A DNA stretch of 64,000 bases, from NCBI GenBank assembly GCA_900471525.1, contig UCEZ01000015.1:1-64000 (forward strand), written 5' to 3'. The stretch comes from Hyphomicrobiales bacterium (lineage in GTDB: Bacteria > Pseudomonadota > Alphaproteobacteria > Rhizobiales > Rhizobiaceae). This document shows positions 36,800-46,342 of this stretch, one piece after another. The number at the start of each line of letters is the position of its first letter. Position 1 is the stretch's first letter. The translations under genes and the position numbers were made by a program. The notes below the pieces were generated by a model. That model did not search any database. It saw only the letters and a program-made list of their open reading frames with translations, and was not told the DNA's origin.

Positions 36800-37282
36800 T
36801 CAAGGGATGCGGGACGCCGGATCGCGCCAGCGATGGTTCTCGGTGGATTTAAAGTCTGTACGGTATTTTCGAAGATTGTCTTCATGGACAAGCGAGATCG
36901 GCACGCCGGCCAAATACTGATTCCGTTGATGAAGAAAAGGTGTGTTCCAATGAAAGGGAGCATCGCCCCAGAACAGCGTGAAAGGCCGGCTATCCCAATC
37001 CTGCACGAGCAGGATTTCGCAGAGCACACCATGGAAGCGAAACGCTCGTTTGTGGCTGAACCGCTTTTCGACCACTTCATCGACGCGAGGAGCCCACATT
37101 TTCAGAAAAGCATCGACTGGGTCGAAATTTCTGCCGCGATAGACAAGGTCAATGTCCGCATGGGGACGCGGCGGGCAGATGCCGAGCACTTCCTCCGCCC
37201 ATCCGCCGAAGAGATCGCATTCCACCCCGCTTTCGCGCAGGGTGGAGAGTATGTCACACACCGTCTCAAGGCCATTGTGCAT
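36800..37282 (-). CDS. Nucleotidyltransferase-fold protein (lincosamide/aminoglycoside-type)
   Basis: A 160-residue protein with the minimal nucleotidyltransferase signature DLFGGWAEEVLG followed by HADIDLVYRG (Asp pair near residues 42-44), as in small antibiotic nucleotidyltransferases such as LinB/AadA-like proteins. The substrate cannot be told and a house-keeping or toxin-like role is possible. It follows the KDPG aldolase by 39 bp on the same strand and may be transcribed with it. Confidence 0.7.
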   Translation of the reverse strand: MHNGLETVCDILSTLRESGVECDLFGGWAEEVLGICPPRPHADIDLVYRGRNFDPVDAFLKMWAPRVDEVVEKRFSHKRAFRFHGVLCEILLVQDWDSRPFTLFWGDAPFHWNTPFLHQRNQYLAGVPISLVHEDNLRKYRTDFKSTENHRWRDPASRIP

Positions 37283-37321
37283 GGCGTCGAACTCCGTGCG
37301 GCGATGCCGCCAGAGCGGCGA

Positions 37322-37960
37322 TCAGCCCCTCAGCGCAAACGCTTCCGCGGCGAGCCTGGTGATACCAGCCCAATCGCCTTTGGCCACCAGTTCCTTCGGC
37401 GCGACCCAGGAACCGCCGACGCAGACGACGTTGGGAAGCGACAGGTAGTCCTTCGCATTCGACAGCGAGATGCCGCCGGTCGGGCAGAACAGGGTGCCGG
37501 CAAGTGGCGACGACAGCGACTTGAGGTAGGCGGCGCCGCCGGCCTGTTCTGCCGGGAAGAACTTCATCACCTTGTAGCCTTCTTCGCGCAAGCCCATGAC
37601 TTCGCTGGCCGTTGCGGCACCAGGGAGAAGCGGGATTTCGGAATCGTTGGCCGCGTCGATCAGTTCCTGCGTCGTGCCGGGGCTGACGATGAACTGCGAG
37701 CCGGCTTCGACAGCCGCCTCATATTGGGCCGCGTTGAGGATGGTGCCGGCACCGGCCACCGCACCCTCAACTTCGTTGGCAACGGCGCGGATGGCTTCAA
37801 GAGCGGCGGTCGTGCGCAGGGTGATCTCGATCGCCTTCAATCCACCGGCGACGAGCGCCCGCGCCAGCGGCACGGCTGTCGCCACGTCATCGATGATCAG
37901 CACCGGAACGACCGGCTGCAATTTCAGGACGGAAAGAAGTCTATCGGTTTTCTCGCTCAT
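37322..37960 (-). CDS. eda: 2-dehydro-3-deoxy-phosphogluconate (KDPG) aldolase
   Basis: A 212-residue class I aldolase that splits KDPG to pyruvate and glyceraldehyde-3-phosphate in the Entner-Doudoroff pathway, the main hexose route of rhizobia. The catalytic Glu is in [16 protein letters not shown], the Schiff-base Lys in [13 protein letters not shown] near residue 133, and CPTGGIS is present. Edd and Zwf are not in the window. Confidence 0.94.
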   Translation of the reverse strand: MSEKTDRLLSVLKLQPVVPVLIIDDVATAVPLARALVAGGLKAIEITLRTTAALEAIRAVANEVEGAVAGAGTILNAAQYEAAVEAGSQFIVSPGTTQELIDAANDSEIPLLPGAATASEVMGLREEGYKVMKFFPAEQAGGAAYLKSLSSPLAGTLFCPTGGISLSNAKDYLSLPNVVCVGGSWVAPKELVAKGDWAGITRLAAEAFALRG

Positions 37961-38195
37961 GCCGGACAGCCCTTTTAAAACGATTGAAGTGACGTTCGAA
38001 TACTCTTCCCATCCGCTTTTGTCGATACCAAACGGGAGCTTTCGAGCCTATTCGAGCATGGTGACACATGCTTGACAACCGGACTGCGAAGCAGCCTGCA
38101 CACGATGCGCCGGTAGCCCGAAGTGCTTGCTTGTTCGATTGTCACAAACCTGTAATGTGTGCAAAATCAATCTCGGCAAAGCAGCAGGCGATGCG

Positions 38196-38693
38196 ATGGC
38201 CAAGGAAATCGAACGCAAGTTCCTGGTGGCGTCCGACGAATGGCGCAGCAGGGCGGATCGCGGCACGTGCCTGTTGCAGGCCTATATAGTCACCATGGAC
38301 GACCGGTCCGTGCGGGTACGGTTGATGGACGACAAGCGTGCCAAGCTGACGATCAAGATCGGAACCGGCTCGATGACGCGGGACGAATTCGAGTATGAGA
38401 TTCCGGTTGCCGACGCGAAGGACCTGATGTCGAAGGCCATCGGCCTCATTATTGAAAAGACCCGTCATGAGGTGAAGCATGGCGGTTTTGTCTGGGAAGT
38501 CGATGTCTATGGCGGTGCGCACGAAGGTCTCGTCATTGCCGAAGTCGAATTGGGCTCTGAAAGCGACATACCGAGCCTTCCGGCATGGCTGGGTACGGAG
38601 GTGACCGGAGACCCGCATTACTCGAACCAGTATCTTTCAACCAACCCATTGGCTTCGAAGGCAGATCATGAGCTATCATATTCGCCCTTCTGA
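38196..38693 (+). CDS. CYTH-domain (triphosphate tunnel) protein
   Basis: A 165-residue CYTH protein with the signature EIERKFLV at residues 4-11 and later Arg/Lys/Glu-rich strands (VRVRLMDDKRAKLTIK, FEYEIPVADA) lining the tunnel. Bacterial members hydrolyse inorganic triphosphate and other triphosphates. The ribosome-binding site is weak. Its last 26 bp overlap the CHAD gene, so the pair is translationally coupled; many bacteria fuse these domains in one protein. Confidence 0.9.
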   Translation: MAKEIERKFLVASDEWRSRADRGTCLLQAYIVTMDDRSVRVRLMDDKRAKLTIKIGTGSMTRDEFEYEIPVADAKDLMSKAIGLIIEKTRHEVKHGGFVWEVDVYGGAHEGLVIAEVELGSESDIPSLPAWLGTEVTGDPHYSNQYLSTNPLASKADHELSYSPF

Positions 38694-39573
38694 AAGTTTC
38701 ACGGAAGAATTCAAGGCGGTCGGCACCGAGCAGCTGAATCTTGCCATCGCCGTGCTGACGGAACGCCCAGACGGACTTGTCGAGGCCATCCACGATGCCC
38801 GCAAGAACTTCAAGAGGCTGCGCTCCCTTTATCGCCTCGCCGCCGACGACGTACCGGCGTTCCGGCGCACGGAAAATGCGCGCATTCGCAACATGGCAAG
38901 AACGCTCTCGACGTTTCGCGATGCGACAGCTCTCGTCGAGGTCAGCCGGTACCTGATCGCCAATGCTGAAAGCGGTGAAGAACGCGCGGCGTTGAAACGG
39001 GTCAGCAAGGTGCTGACTGCCCGGCGCGATGAACGCGCCGCTGACGGCAAGCCAATCGAAGAAAGCGTGGCGGCAGCGATCGCAACCTGTGGCCGGGCGC
39101 TTGAAGCGCTCTCCCGTGTCACGTTCGAGGATAACGGCAGTACAGGCGCCAAACGCATAGCAAAGGGCTGGTGCAAGGCGCTGGAACGTGCCGTAGCGGC
39201 ACGCGCTGCCTGCGAGAACACAACGGACGCGCATCTTTTTCACGAGCTGCGCAAGCGCGGCCAGGACTACCGGCTCTATCTCGACCTTCTACAGCGACTA
39301 TGGCCTTCGGCAATGCACGCAAAACGGGTCGAAGCGACGGAGATGGTCGATCTGCTCGGCCATCACAATGATCTTGCGCTCCTCGCCTCGCTCGTCAACG
39401 AACAGCCGCACCTTTTCGGAAAAAGCGAAGATCTGGCCTATCTTCTCTCGGCGGTGATTACCCGGCAGGAGGCCCTGCGGGAGGCTGCACTGAAGCTCGC
39501 GGATTCCGTTTTCCGCGATGAACCGGAAAACGAGAGTCGAAAAATCAGGCTGTTGTGGAAGGACGCCGCCTGA
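38668..39573 (+). CDS. CHAD-domain protein
   Basis: A 301-residue all-helical CHAD protein with the conserved HDARKNFKRLRSLYRL near residues 42-57 and a second matching motif FHELRKRGQDYRLYLDLL near 190-208. CHAD domains bind polyphosphate through their conserved His/Arg/Lys residues and often accompany CYTH phosphatases. Start inside the CYTH gene. Confidence 0.9.
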   Translation: MSYHIRPSESFTEEFKAVGTEQLNLAIAVLTERPDGLVEAIHDARKNFKRLRSLYRLAADDVPAFRRTENARIRNMARTLSTFRDATALVEVSRYLIANAESGEERAALKRVSKVLTARRDERAADGKPIEESVAAAIATCGRALEALSRVTFEDNGSTGAKRIAKGWCKALERAVAARAACENTTDAHLFHELRKRGQDYRLYLDLLQRLWPSAMHAKRVEATEMVDLLGHHNDLALLASLVNEQPHLFGKSEDLAYLLSAVITRQEALREAALKLADSVFRDEPENESRKIRLLWKDAA

Positions 39574-39603
39574 GCCTCTGACACGTTGTCAGATTGAGGA
39601 TTG

Positions 39604-39626
39604 ATGCTGCCATTTCGTGACAGTAT
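39604..39626. promoter_or_regulatory. Candidate YafY-type operator, copy 1 (regulator promoter)
   Basis: ATGCTGCCA-N5-TGACAGTAT, an imperfect palindrome (7 of 9 positions paired) ending 8 bp before the regulator start. The same motif with the same spacing recurs at 40330-40352, upstream of the VOC gene. Confidence 0.65.
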
Positions 39627-39634
39627 GCTGGGCC

Positions 39635-40327
39635 ATGTCCCGCTCCACCCGGCTTCTCGACCTCATCCAGCTTCTGCGCACCTACCGGCGCCCCGTCAGC
39701 GGCAGCACGCTTGCCCAGCGCATGGGGATCAGTATCCGAACGCTCTACCGCGACATCGCCACGCTGCAAGCCCAGGGCGCCGACATTCAGGGGGCTCCCG
39801 GCTTCGGTTACGTTCTCAAGCCCGGTTTCCTGATGCCGCCGATGATGCTGAGCGAAGAGGAGATCGAGGCCTTGGTGCTCGGCGCGCGCTGGGTGGCAGC
39901 GCGGACGGACGACGAACTGAAAGACGCGGCCCGCAATGCACTGGCGAAAATCGCCGCGGTGTTGCCGGCCGACCTCCGGCATGAGCTGGAAACCAATTCC
40001 CTGCTCGTTTCGTCCGCCAGGAAACCCAATGTGGGAACCACGGATTTGTCGGCGGTCAGGGAGGCGATCCGGCAAGGCCTGAAGCTCGATATCGACTACG
40101 GCGATGTCAACGGGCAAACCACAAGCCGCCGCATCTGGCCGTTTGCGCTCGGCTATTTCGAGGAAACCCGAGTTCTCGCTGCCTGGTGTGAGCTACGCGA
40201 GGATTTTCGTCATTTTCGCGCCGAGCGTATCACCTCGATGACGGTGACCGACATCCGTGTCCCCCGAAAACGCGAGCGCCTGCTGGCGGATTGGCGACGG
40301 GCGCACAACGTCTCGCAGGATATGTGA
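39635..40327 (+). CDS. YafY-family WYL-domain transcriptional regulator
   Basis: A 230-residue regulator with an N-terminal HTH (RRPVSGSTLAQRMGISIRTLYRDIATLQAQGADI, residues 19-52) and a C-terminal WYL domain from about 130. The WYL domain senses a small ligand. The start at 39635 puts the operator-like palindrome immediately upstream, which suggests autoregulation. It is followed by a VOC protein gene carrying the same palindrome. Confidence 0.9.
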   Translation: MSRSTRLLDLIQLLRTYRRPVSGSTLAQRMGISIRTLYRDIATLQAQGADIQGAPGFGYVLKPGFLMPPMMLSEEEIEALVLGARWVAARTDDELKDAARNALAKIAAVLPADLRHELETNSLLVSSARKPNVGTTDLSAVREAIRQGLKLDIDYGDVNGQTTSRRIWPFALGYFEETRVLAAWCELREDFRHFRAERITSMTVTDIRVPRKRERLLADWRRAHNVSQDM

Positions 40328-40329
40328 CC

Positions 40330-40352
40330 ATACTGCCATAAACTGACAGCAT
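40330..40352. promoter_or_regulatory. Candidate YafY-type operator, copy 2 (VOC promoter)
   Basis: ATACTGCCA-N5-TGACAGCAT, 42 bp before the VOC start, with the same half-sites and 5-nt spacer as the copy at 39604. A separate perfect palindrome, CCGTTT-A-AAACGG, lies just after it at 40355-40367. Confidence 0.65.
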
Positions 40353-40393
40353 ATCCGTTTAAAACGGTCTCCGTAAACACGAAGGAGATCACC

Positions 40394-40762
40394 ATGACAG
40401 CCGATTACATCCTGCTTGCCGTCGACAGCCCGGCCGAAAGCGCGAATTTCTATCAGATCGTTCTCGGCTCGACGCCACTGGAACTCTCGCCCACCTTCGC
40501 GCTGTTCAAGATGAACGAGAGCACCAAGCTCGGCCTCTGGTCCAGAAAGACGATGGAGCCAAAAGTCACCGGCTCCGCCGGTGGCAGCGAACTGGCGATT
40601 TCGGTTGCCGGACGCGAAGGCGTCGATGCGCTGCACGCCGAATGGAGAGGCAAGGGCGTCACCATCCTGCAGGAACCCGTCGCCACGGATTTCGGCTACA
40701 CCTTTACCGGCGCCGATCCGGACGGCCATCGCCTGCGCGTCTTCACACCCGAAGGCATCTGA
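40394..40762 (+). CDS. VOC-superfamily (glyoxalase/dioxygenase-fold) protein
   Basis: A 122-residue protein with two beta-alpha-beta-beta-beta modules: ILLAVDSPAESANFYQIVLG at the start and FTGADPDGHRLRVFTP at the end, typical of the vicinal oxygen chelate fold. VOC proteins include glyoxalases, resistance-binding proteins and dioxygenases, and the activity here is not clear. The start is preceded by GAAGGAGATC. It is probably controlled by the upstream YafY-type regulator. Confidence 0.88.
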   Translation: MTADYILLAVDSPAESANFYQIVLGSTPLELSPTFALFKMNESTKLGLWSRKTMEPKVTGSAGGSELAISVAGREGVDALHAEWRGKGVTILQEPVATDFGYTFTGADPDGHRLRVFTPEGI

Positions 40763-40773
40763 GCAAGGCTGGT

Positions 40774-40799
40774 GCGGCCCGGTTCGAACACCGGGCCGC
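40774..40799 (+). terminator. Hairpin after the VOC gene
   Basis: GCGGCCCGG and CCGGGCCGC make a perfect 9-bp stem around an 8-nt loop, 12 bp after the VOC stop. No T-tract follows, so termination may be weak or factor-assisted. Confidence 0.5.
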
Positions 40800-40843
40800 A
40801 ATGCCAATTGCGCGAAAGAGCCGAAAGCTGTATTTCACGCCGC

Positions 40844-41788
40844 ATGACAGACACGCTTCAAACCCTTCGCCCGGAAGCCGGTGGCCAGTTTCTGGTGGCC
40901 GCGCTTTATCATTTCGTCTCCTTCGAGCGCTTCGCCGATTTTCGCGAACCGTTGCAGAAAATGTGCGACGACAACGGCGTCAAGGGCACGCTGCTTTTGG
41001 CCCACGAGGGTATCAACGGCACGATCGCCGGCCCCGAAGAGGGCATCAAAGCCGTTCTGGCATTCCTTCGTTCCCAGCCCGAATTCGCAGGCCTCGAGCA
41101 CAAGGAAAGCTGGGCTTCGTCCATGCCGTTCCTGCGCATGAAGGCGCGGCTGAAGAAGGAAATCGTCACCATGGGCGTCGAGGATATCGACCCCAACAAG
41201 ATCGTCGGCACCTATGTCGCGCCGAAGGACTGGAATGCGTTGATTTCCGATCCCGACACGCTGGTGATCGATACCCGCAACGACTACGAGACGGCGATCG
41301 GCATGTTCCGCGGCGCAGTCGATCCGAACACCAAGAGTTTTCGCGATTTTCCCGACTGGGTGAAGAACAATGCGGATCTCGCAGCCAAGCCGAAAATCGC
41401 CATGTATTGCACCGGCGGCATCCGCTGCGAAAAGGCGACAGCCTTCATGAAGGAGCAGGGTTTTGGCGAGGTCTACCACCTCAAGGGCGGCATCCTGAAA
41501 TATCTGGAGGAAATGCCGGAAGAGGAAAGCCTCTGGGATGGCGCCTGCTTCGTCTTCGACGACCGCGTATCGGTAACCCACGGCCTGAAGGAAGGCGAGC
41601 ACACGCTCTGCCACGCCTGCCGCCAGCCGCTGACGCCGCAAGACCTTTTGTCACCCCACCATGAGCACGGCGTTTCCTGCATCCACTGCCATGAAACCCG
41701 CACCGAAGAAGACCGCCTGCGCTACCGCCAGCGGCAGCGCCAGATGGAACTGGCGAAAAAGCGCGGCGAGCGGCATCTGGGGAGCTGA
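40844..41788 (+). CDS. trhO: tRNA uridine(34) hydroxylase TrhO (rhodanese-related)
   Basis: A 314-residue rhodanese-like protein of the YceA/TrhO family, which hydroxylates U34 of certain tRNAs using O2. It has the N-terminal acylphosphatase-like part ([15 protein letters not shown] near 52-66), a rhodanese domain with active-site loop [10 protein letters not shown] near 188-197, and C-terminal Cys clusters ([14 protein letters not shown]) that may bind zinc. The start at 40844 is chosen because the family begins here; the frame continues upstream through a hairpin. Confidence 0.92.
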   Translation: MTDTLQTLRPEAGGQFLVAALYHFVSFERFADFREPLQKMCDDNGVKGTLLLAHEGINGTIAGPEEGIKAVLAFLRSQPEFAGLEHKESWASSMPFLRMKARLKKEIVTMGVEDIDPNKIVGTYVAPKDWNALISDPDTLVIDTRNDYETAIGMFRGAVDPNTKSFRDFPDWVKNNADLAAKPKIAMYCTGGIRCEKATAFMKEQGFGEVYHLKGGILKYLEEMPEEESLWDGACFVFDDRVSVTHGLKEGEHTLCHACRQPLTPQDLLSPHHEHGVSCIHCHETRTEEDRLRYRQRQRQMELAKKRGERHLGS

Positions 41789-41795
41789 GGGGGTT

Positions 41796-43997
41796 TCAAG
41801 CCGAAAGTGAAACGATCCGCGAATCCGCATTTTCAGCCAGAAGCGCCGACAACGCCGCCTCCTCGATGGGCCGCGAGAAGAAATAGCCCTGCAGCTGGTC
41901 GCATCCGCACAAACGGAGGAAAGTTGCCTGTTCCTCCGTCTCGATGCCTTCGGCGGTCACGGGGATATCCAAGGCGGCAGCCAGCGCCAGCGTCGCCTGC
42001 AGCATTTCACGGCCGCGCGGGATTTCCTCCAACGCGCTGGTCATCGAACGATCGAGCTTCAACCGGTCAAAGCCGAACTGCCTGAGATAACCGATGCTCG
42101 AAAACCCGGCGCCGAAGTCATCCAGCGCGATGCGCACGCCAAGCGCGTTGAGCGCTTCAATCATCCCGCGGGCGTGGGCGGGATTGTGGATGAAATATCC
42201 TTCGGTCACTTCCAGTGTCACCGAAGCGGGGCGCACGCCGCTTTCTTCAAGCAGCCGCGCGACATTGGGAATGAAGAAGGGATTGCGGAACTGCGCCGGG
42301 GAAATATTGATCGATATGCCGATATGCGGCCATGTCCGCACGGTTCTCAAGGCCTCTTCCATCACGAACAGACCGAGCTTGTCGATCAAGCCGGATGATT
42401 CCGCCAGCGGTATGAATACATCCGGGGAGACCATGCCCATCTGCGGGGAGTTCCAGCGCAACAAGGCTTCAAGCCCGGCAATTGCCTGTGTCCGGGCATC
42501 GACCACCGGCTGGTAGACGACAAAAAATTCCTTGTTCTGAATACCCGCGCGAAGGGCCACTTCCATGGCTTTGCGTTCGGCAAGGGCACTGTCCATCTGC
42601 ATGTCATAGGCAACAGCGCGGCCGCGGCCTTCCGCCTTTGCCTTGTACATGGCGATATCGGCCCGCCGCAAAAGCTCCTCGGCATCAACGGAACCGTGCG
42701 CAGAAACCGCAGTCCCGACACTGACGCCAACCACAACGACCAGTTCTCCGATCAGGAAAGGCTCCGAGAAAAAATCCAGCACCAGCGTTTCAAGCGATGG
42801 GGCCGTTCGCGTACCGCCGTTGACCGGCATGGCAATGGCAAACTCGTCGCCACCGAGACGAGCCAGGATGGCGCCCTGCGGAACGAGATGCGCCAAACCG
42901 GCCGCCACGCTGATAATCAGCCGGTCTCCGGTCGCATGCCCGTAGACGTCGTTGACCTCCTTGAAGCCGTCCATGTCCAGATAGAACAGCAGCACGTCGT
43001 TACGGCCGTCTCTCGCAAGACCGATCATGTCCTGCAGACCGGAAAAGAGCCCCATGCGATTTGAAAGACCGCTCAGCCGATCCGTCAACGCCATCTTGCG
43101 CGCCGCGATCTCGTCGCCGCGCAGTTTTCCGATGACAAACGAACCGACAAGCACCAGCAGAAAAATGAAGACCCCGACGATTGCCATTGCGGCAAAAACG
43201 TAAGGGCGCACCTGCCGATAGCTGACATCGCCCGGAGACTGCGCTGTCCAGGTCAACCCCGCGATAACATGTCCAGCCGGATCGGAAATCAAGGCGGTAC
43301 CGGGAACGACGGACGAAGCATCGATCAGACGCAAATCCTGAATGAGATAGGTCTCGGCGATGGCATCGATCTTTGCCTGATCCAGACGACGGACAAACAC
43401 CAACTGCTGCAGCCGGTCCTGCGGCACCGAAACATCCGGCGACGCACCGCGAATGGTCGATACGCCGACGATCGCTATACCATCGGAGGTTCGGACAAAA
43501 CCGGATGCTCCCGCACCTTGACCAATGCCAGCGCTGCGGACCGCTTTCATCATCCCGTCGAAAGCCGGAGACAGGAACTGAGATGGCGATGTGGAAAACG
43601 GGACGCCGCGCTTGAACGCCATCAGGACCTTGCCATCCGGACCCAGCAGATAAGCCGTATCGAAAATATCCGACGCGGCATTGGCAAGATCAAAGTTCTG
43701 CAGAACCCAGTCTTCCGCCTCGGGAGAATAGACCGCTTGGGCAGCGGCATCCCAGACAGTGTAATCCACCATTGTCGAGGCCATCTGGCTCTGCAGTGTC
43801 GTCAGGGCGCCTGATACGGCCTGGCGAGATCGGCTTTCATCAAGCGCATTGGTGGTAACGGCAACCGTCTTCAGCGCGGTCAGCACCACCGCCACGGCGA
43901 CGATGACGACCACGGCAAAGGACACCAGCAGAAGTAGCACGACATGTTGCCGCTTCAGCCGGATCGAATTCAGAAAGGAGGTCAACAAGTCGCGCAT
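41796..43997 (-). CDS. CHASE4-GGDEF-EAL c-di-GMP enzyme
   Basis: A 733-residue membrane protein: an N-terminal helix (about 20-45), a periplasmic CHASE4-type sensor (about 50-255), a second helix (about 265-290), then GGDEF (about 300-465) and EAL (about 475-725). The cyclase motif is a canonical RLGGDEF near residue 380, without an upstream RxxD I-site. The EAL domain has LEALLRW near 509, LEVTEG, DDFGAGFSSI, a KLD in place of KID, and AEGIETEEQ. Both activities are plausible. It converges on trhO with a 7-bp gap. Confidence 0.9.
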   Translation of the reverse strand: MRDLLTSFLNSIRLKRQHVVLLLLVSFAVVVIVAVAVVLTALKTVAVTTNALDESRSRQAVSGALTTLQSQMASTMVDYTVWDAAAQAVYSPEAEDWVLQNFDLANAASDIFDTAYLLGPDGKVLMAFKRGVPFSTSPSQFLSPAFDGMMKAVRSAGIGQGAGASGFVRTSDGIAIVGVSTIRGASPDVSVPQDRLQQLVFVRRLDQAKIDAIAETYLIQDLRLIDASSVVPGTALISDPAGHVIAGLTWTAQSPGDVSYRQVRPYVFAAMAIVGVFIFLLVLVGSFVIGKLRGDEIAARKMALTDRLSGLSNRMGLFSGLQDMIGLARDGRNDVLLFYLDMDGFKEVNDVYGHATGDRLIISVAAGLAHLVPQGAILARLGGDEFAIAMPVNGGTRTAPSLETLVLDFFSEPFLIGELVVVVGVSVGTAVSAHGSVDAEELLRRADIAMYKAKAEGRGRAVAYDMQMDSALAERKAMEVALRAGIQNKEFFVVYQPVVDARTQAIAGLEALLRWNSPQMGMVSPDVFIPLAESSGLIDKLGLFVMEEALRTVRTWPHIGISINISPAQFRNPFFIPNVARLLEESGVRPASVTLEVTEGYFIHNPAHARGMIEALNALGVRIALDDFGAGFSSIGYLRQFGFDRLKLDRSMTSALEEIPRGREMLQATLALAAALDIPVTAEGIETEEQATFLRLCGCDQLQGYFFSRPIEEAALSALLAENADSRIVSLSA

Positions 43998-44204
43998 CTA
44001 GCACGCACCTTGTCGGGAAAAACATTTCAAAATCTTTTACAGCAGCTGCTAAAAAATAGGTTTTGCAAGATAGGGCTCTGGATCATTCGGTGCCAATTGC
44101 CGCTATCGCGGCATGTTTTCAAATTCCGGCAGACCGCCGAAGATATGATCCCAAGAGGGCGACTGCTTGCCATGGCCGCGCAGTCCGGCTGGAACAGTGC
44201 GGGG

Positions 44205-44759
44205 TCATCGAGCCGTTTCGATCCAGGTGATCGCCTGCACGAAACGCTGCAGATTTTCCACGAGAATAGCGCGAATTTCGGGATCTGCCAAAATCGCTTG
44301 ACGTTGCTCTGGTGTCTTGCCGAGAAGATTGATGCGGAAGGAGGTTTCCTCAACCAGCCGGACGGACATGGTTTTCAACACTTCTGTCAGCGCATCCAGT
44401 GCGAAATCACCGCGATGGGAGGCGTGGACGAGCATCACCGGCTTGTGCGGAATTTCATCGCGCGAGACCAGCCAGTCGAGCGCATTTTTCAGCCCGCCGG
44501 GAACGCCATGAGCATACTCCGGCGACGAGATGATCAGTCCATCGGCTGCACGGATTTTCGCGGCCAGCGCTAGCGCCGAGGCCGGCATGTCGCGGGCTTC
44601 GCGGTCCGGGTTGAAGATCGGGAGGTCGCCGAGCAAGTCACAGATTTCGATGGTGACCTCCGGCGGCGCGAGATCATGCAAGGCTTCGAGCAGGGCACGA
44701 TTGCTCGAAGCCTTCCGCAGGCTGCCGCAGATGGCATAAAGGAAGAGCGGGCCGGGCAT
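44205..44759 (-). CDS. NADPH-dependent FMN reductase
   Basis: A 184-residue flavodoxin-like reductase. The FMN phosphate loop ICGSLRKASSNRALLEAL is near residues 9-26, and SPEYAHGVPGGLKNALDWLVS near 78-98 closes the flavin site. Family members reduce FMN, quinones, azo dyes or chromate. It lies 54 bp after the beta-glucosidase start region on the same strand but upstream of nothing obvious; the role is general. Confidence 0.9.
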   Translation of the reverse strand: MPGPLFLYAICGSLRKASSNRALLEALHDLAPPEVTIEICDLLGDLPIFNPDREARDMPASALALAAKIRAADGLIISSPEYAHGVPGGLKNALDWLVSRDEIPHKPVMLVHASHRGDFALDALTEVLKTMSVRLVEETSFRINLLGKTPEQRQAILADPEIRAILVENLQRFVQAITWIETAR

Positions 44760-44813
44760 GCTTTTCTCCGAGAGAGAATCGATCCCGGCATGTTGCAGTT
44801 CGTAGCGCCGCCG

Positions 44814-46187
44814 TCACCCCGCCTTGTGATTGCCCTTCGGAAACTGTTCCGCCAGCTCCTTGTACCAATGGCCGCTCTTCTTGATGGTGCGGACCTGGGT
44901 GTCATAGTCCACGTGGACGATACCGAAGCGCATCTTGTAGCCTTCCGCCCACTCGAAATTGTCCATCAGGCTCCAGGCAAAATAACCCTTCATCGGATAG
45001 CCTTCGCTGATCAGGTCGGCCGTCACCGCAAGATGATCGGCGATGTAGTCAAGGCGCGGCTGGTCATCGACCACCCCGTTTTCGACGCTCATATTGTAGG
45101 CGGCGCCGTTCTCGGTGATGTAGCAATCCGGCAGCGCATAACGGTCGTTGACCGTGCGGATGAGATCGCCGAGCGCCTGCGGGAAAACTTCCCAGCCGAT
45201 ATCTGTCTTCACATGGCTGACAGGCTTGGCATTGACCGTCGCCGGGAATTCGGCGCCCTTAGACGGGTCGTGGCTGACACGCATCGGCGTGTAGTAGTTG
45301 ACACCCCACCAGTCGGTCTTCTGGCTGATCGTCTCCATATCGCCATCCTCGATGGCCGGCATGCGATGGCCAAGCGCGGAGAGGAAACTTTCCGGATATT
45401 CGCCCTTGAAGATCGGACCGAAGAAGACGCCGTTGTGGAAATCGAAGGCACGCTCGGCGGCGGCCTTGTCTTCGGCGCTGTCGCTGCCGGCATAGACGTG
45501 CATCGGGTTGATGACGATGCCGACCGGCAAATTCGGCTGCGCCTCGCGCACGGTGGCGACGCCGAGGCCATGGGCGAGATTGGTGAAATGCAGCGCGCGC
45601 AGTGCTGCGTCCATATTGCGCTCGCCCGGCGCGTGGATGCCATAGAGATGGCTGAGCCAGACGGAGCACCAGGGCTCGTTGAAGGTAGCGACCGCATCCA
45701 GCCGGTCGCCAAGGCGCGAAATCAACGTCTTGGCGTAGCGCTGATAGGCATAGGCCGTCGAGCGCGCCGTCCAGCCACCGTCGCCCATCAGCGCCAGCGG
45801 CAGGTCCCAATGGTAGAGTGTGGCAAAGGCCTTGATGTTGCGGGCCTTCAGGCCATCGACGAGGCGGTCGTAGAAATCCAGGCCCTTTTCGTTGATCGGG
45901 CCAGTGCCTTCCGGAATGATGCGCGGCCAGGCGATGGAAAAGCGATAGGCTTCGACGCCGAGGCTCTTGATCAGATCAAGGTCTTCCTCCAGCCGGTTAT
46001 AGTGATCACAGGCGATATCGCCATTATGCCCCTGATAAACCCGGCCCGGCATGCTGGAGAAGGCATCCCAGATCGACGGCTTGCGGCCATCGGCCTTGGT
46101 CGCACCTTCGATCTGGAAGGAGGCGGTCGCAACACCGAAAATGAAATCGCCGGGGAAGCGTTCTGCCAATTTCTTTGCTTCGATCAT
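44814..46187 (-). CDS. Beta-glucosidase, glycoside hydrolase family 1
   Basis: A 457-residue cytoplasmic retaining glycosidase. FIFGVATASFQIEGA begins the family domain, the acid/base Glu is in ATFNEPWCS near residue 165, and the nucleophile Glu in CYITENGAAYN near 360. YRFSIAWPRI and FAWSLMDNFEWAEGY are also present. Preferred substrates are cellobiose-like or aryl beta-glucosides. It stands apart from transporters; the FMN reductase follows on the same strand. Confidence 0.93.
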   Translation of the reverse strand: MIEAKKLAERFPGDFIFGVATASFQIEGATKADGRKPSIWDAFSSMPGRVYQGHNGDIACDHYNRLEEDLDLIKSLGVEAYRFSIAWPRIIPEGTGPINEKGLDFYDRLVDGLKARNIKAFATLYHWDLPLALMGDGGWTARSTAYAYQRYAKTLISRLGDRLDAVATFNEPWCSVWLSHLYGIHAPGERNMDAALRALHFTNLAHGLGVATVREAQPNLPVGIVINPMHVYAGSDSAEDKAAAERAFDFHNGVFFGPIFKGEYPESFLSALGHRMPAIEDGDMETISQKTDWWGVNYYTPMRVSHDPSKGAEFPATVNAKPVSHVKTDIGWEVFPQALGDLIRTVNDRYALPDCYITENGAAYNMSVENGVVDDQPRLDYIADHLAVTADLISEGYPMKGYFAWSLMDNFEWAEGYKMRFGIVHVDYDTQVRTIKKSGHWYKELAEQFPKGNHKAG

Positions 46188-46342
46188 GTGAAAATCCCGT
46201 CTGTGCGTGTGACGCCGTTCGGCGGCGGTTTAGCCAAGGTAGACGGCGATGTACAGTGCGGGGATCGCGAAAACTGCAACGTTGCAGAAAACCGCGATCA
46301 AGATTTCGCAGAGATGGCGAGGCTCCCTGTTAGTGCAGTGTG

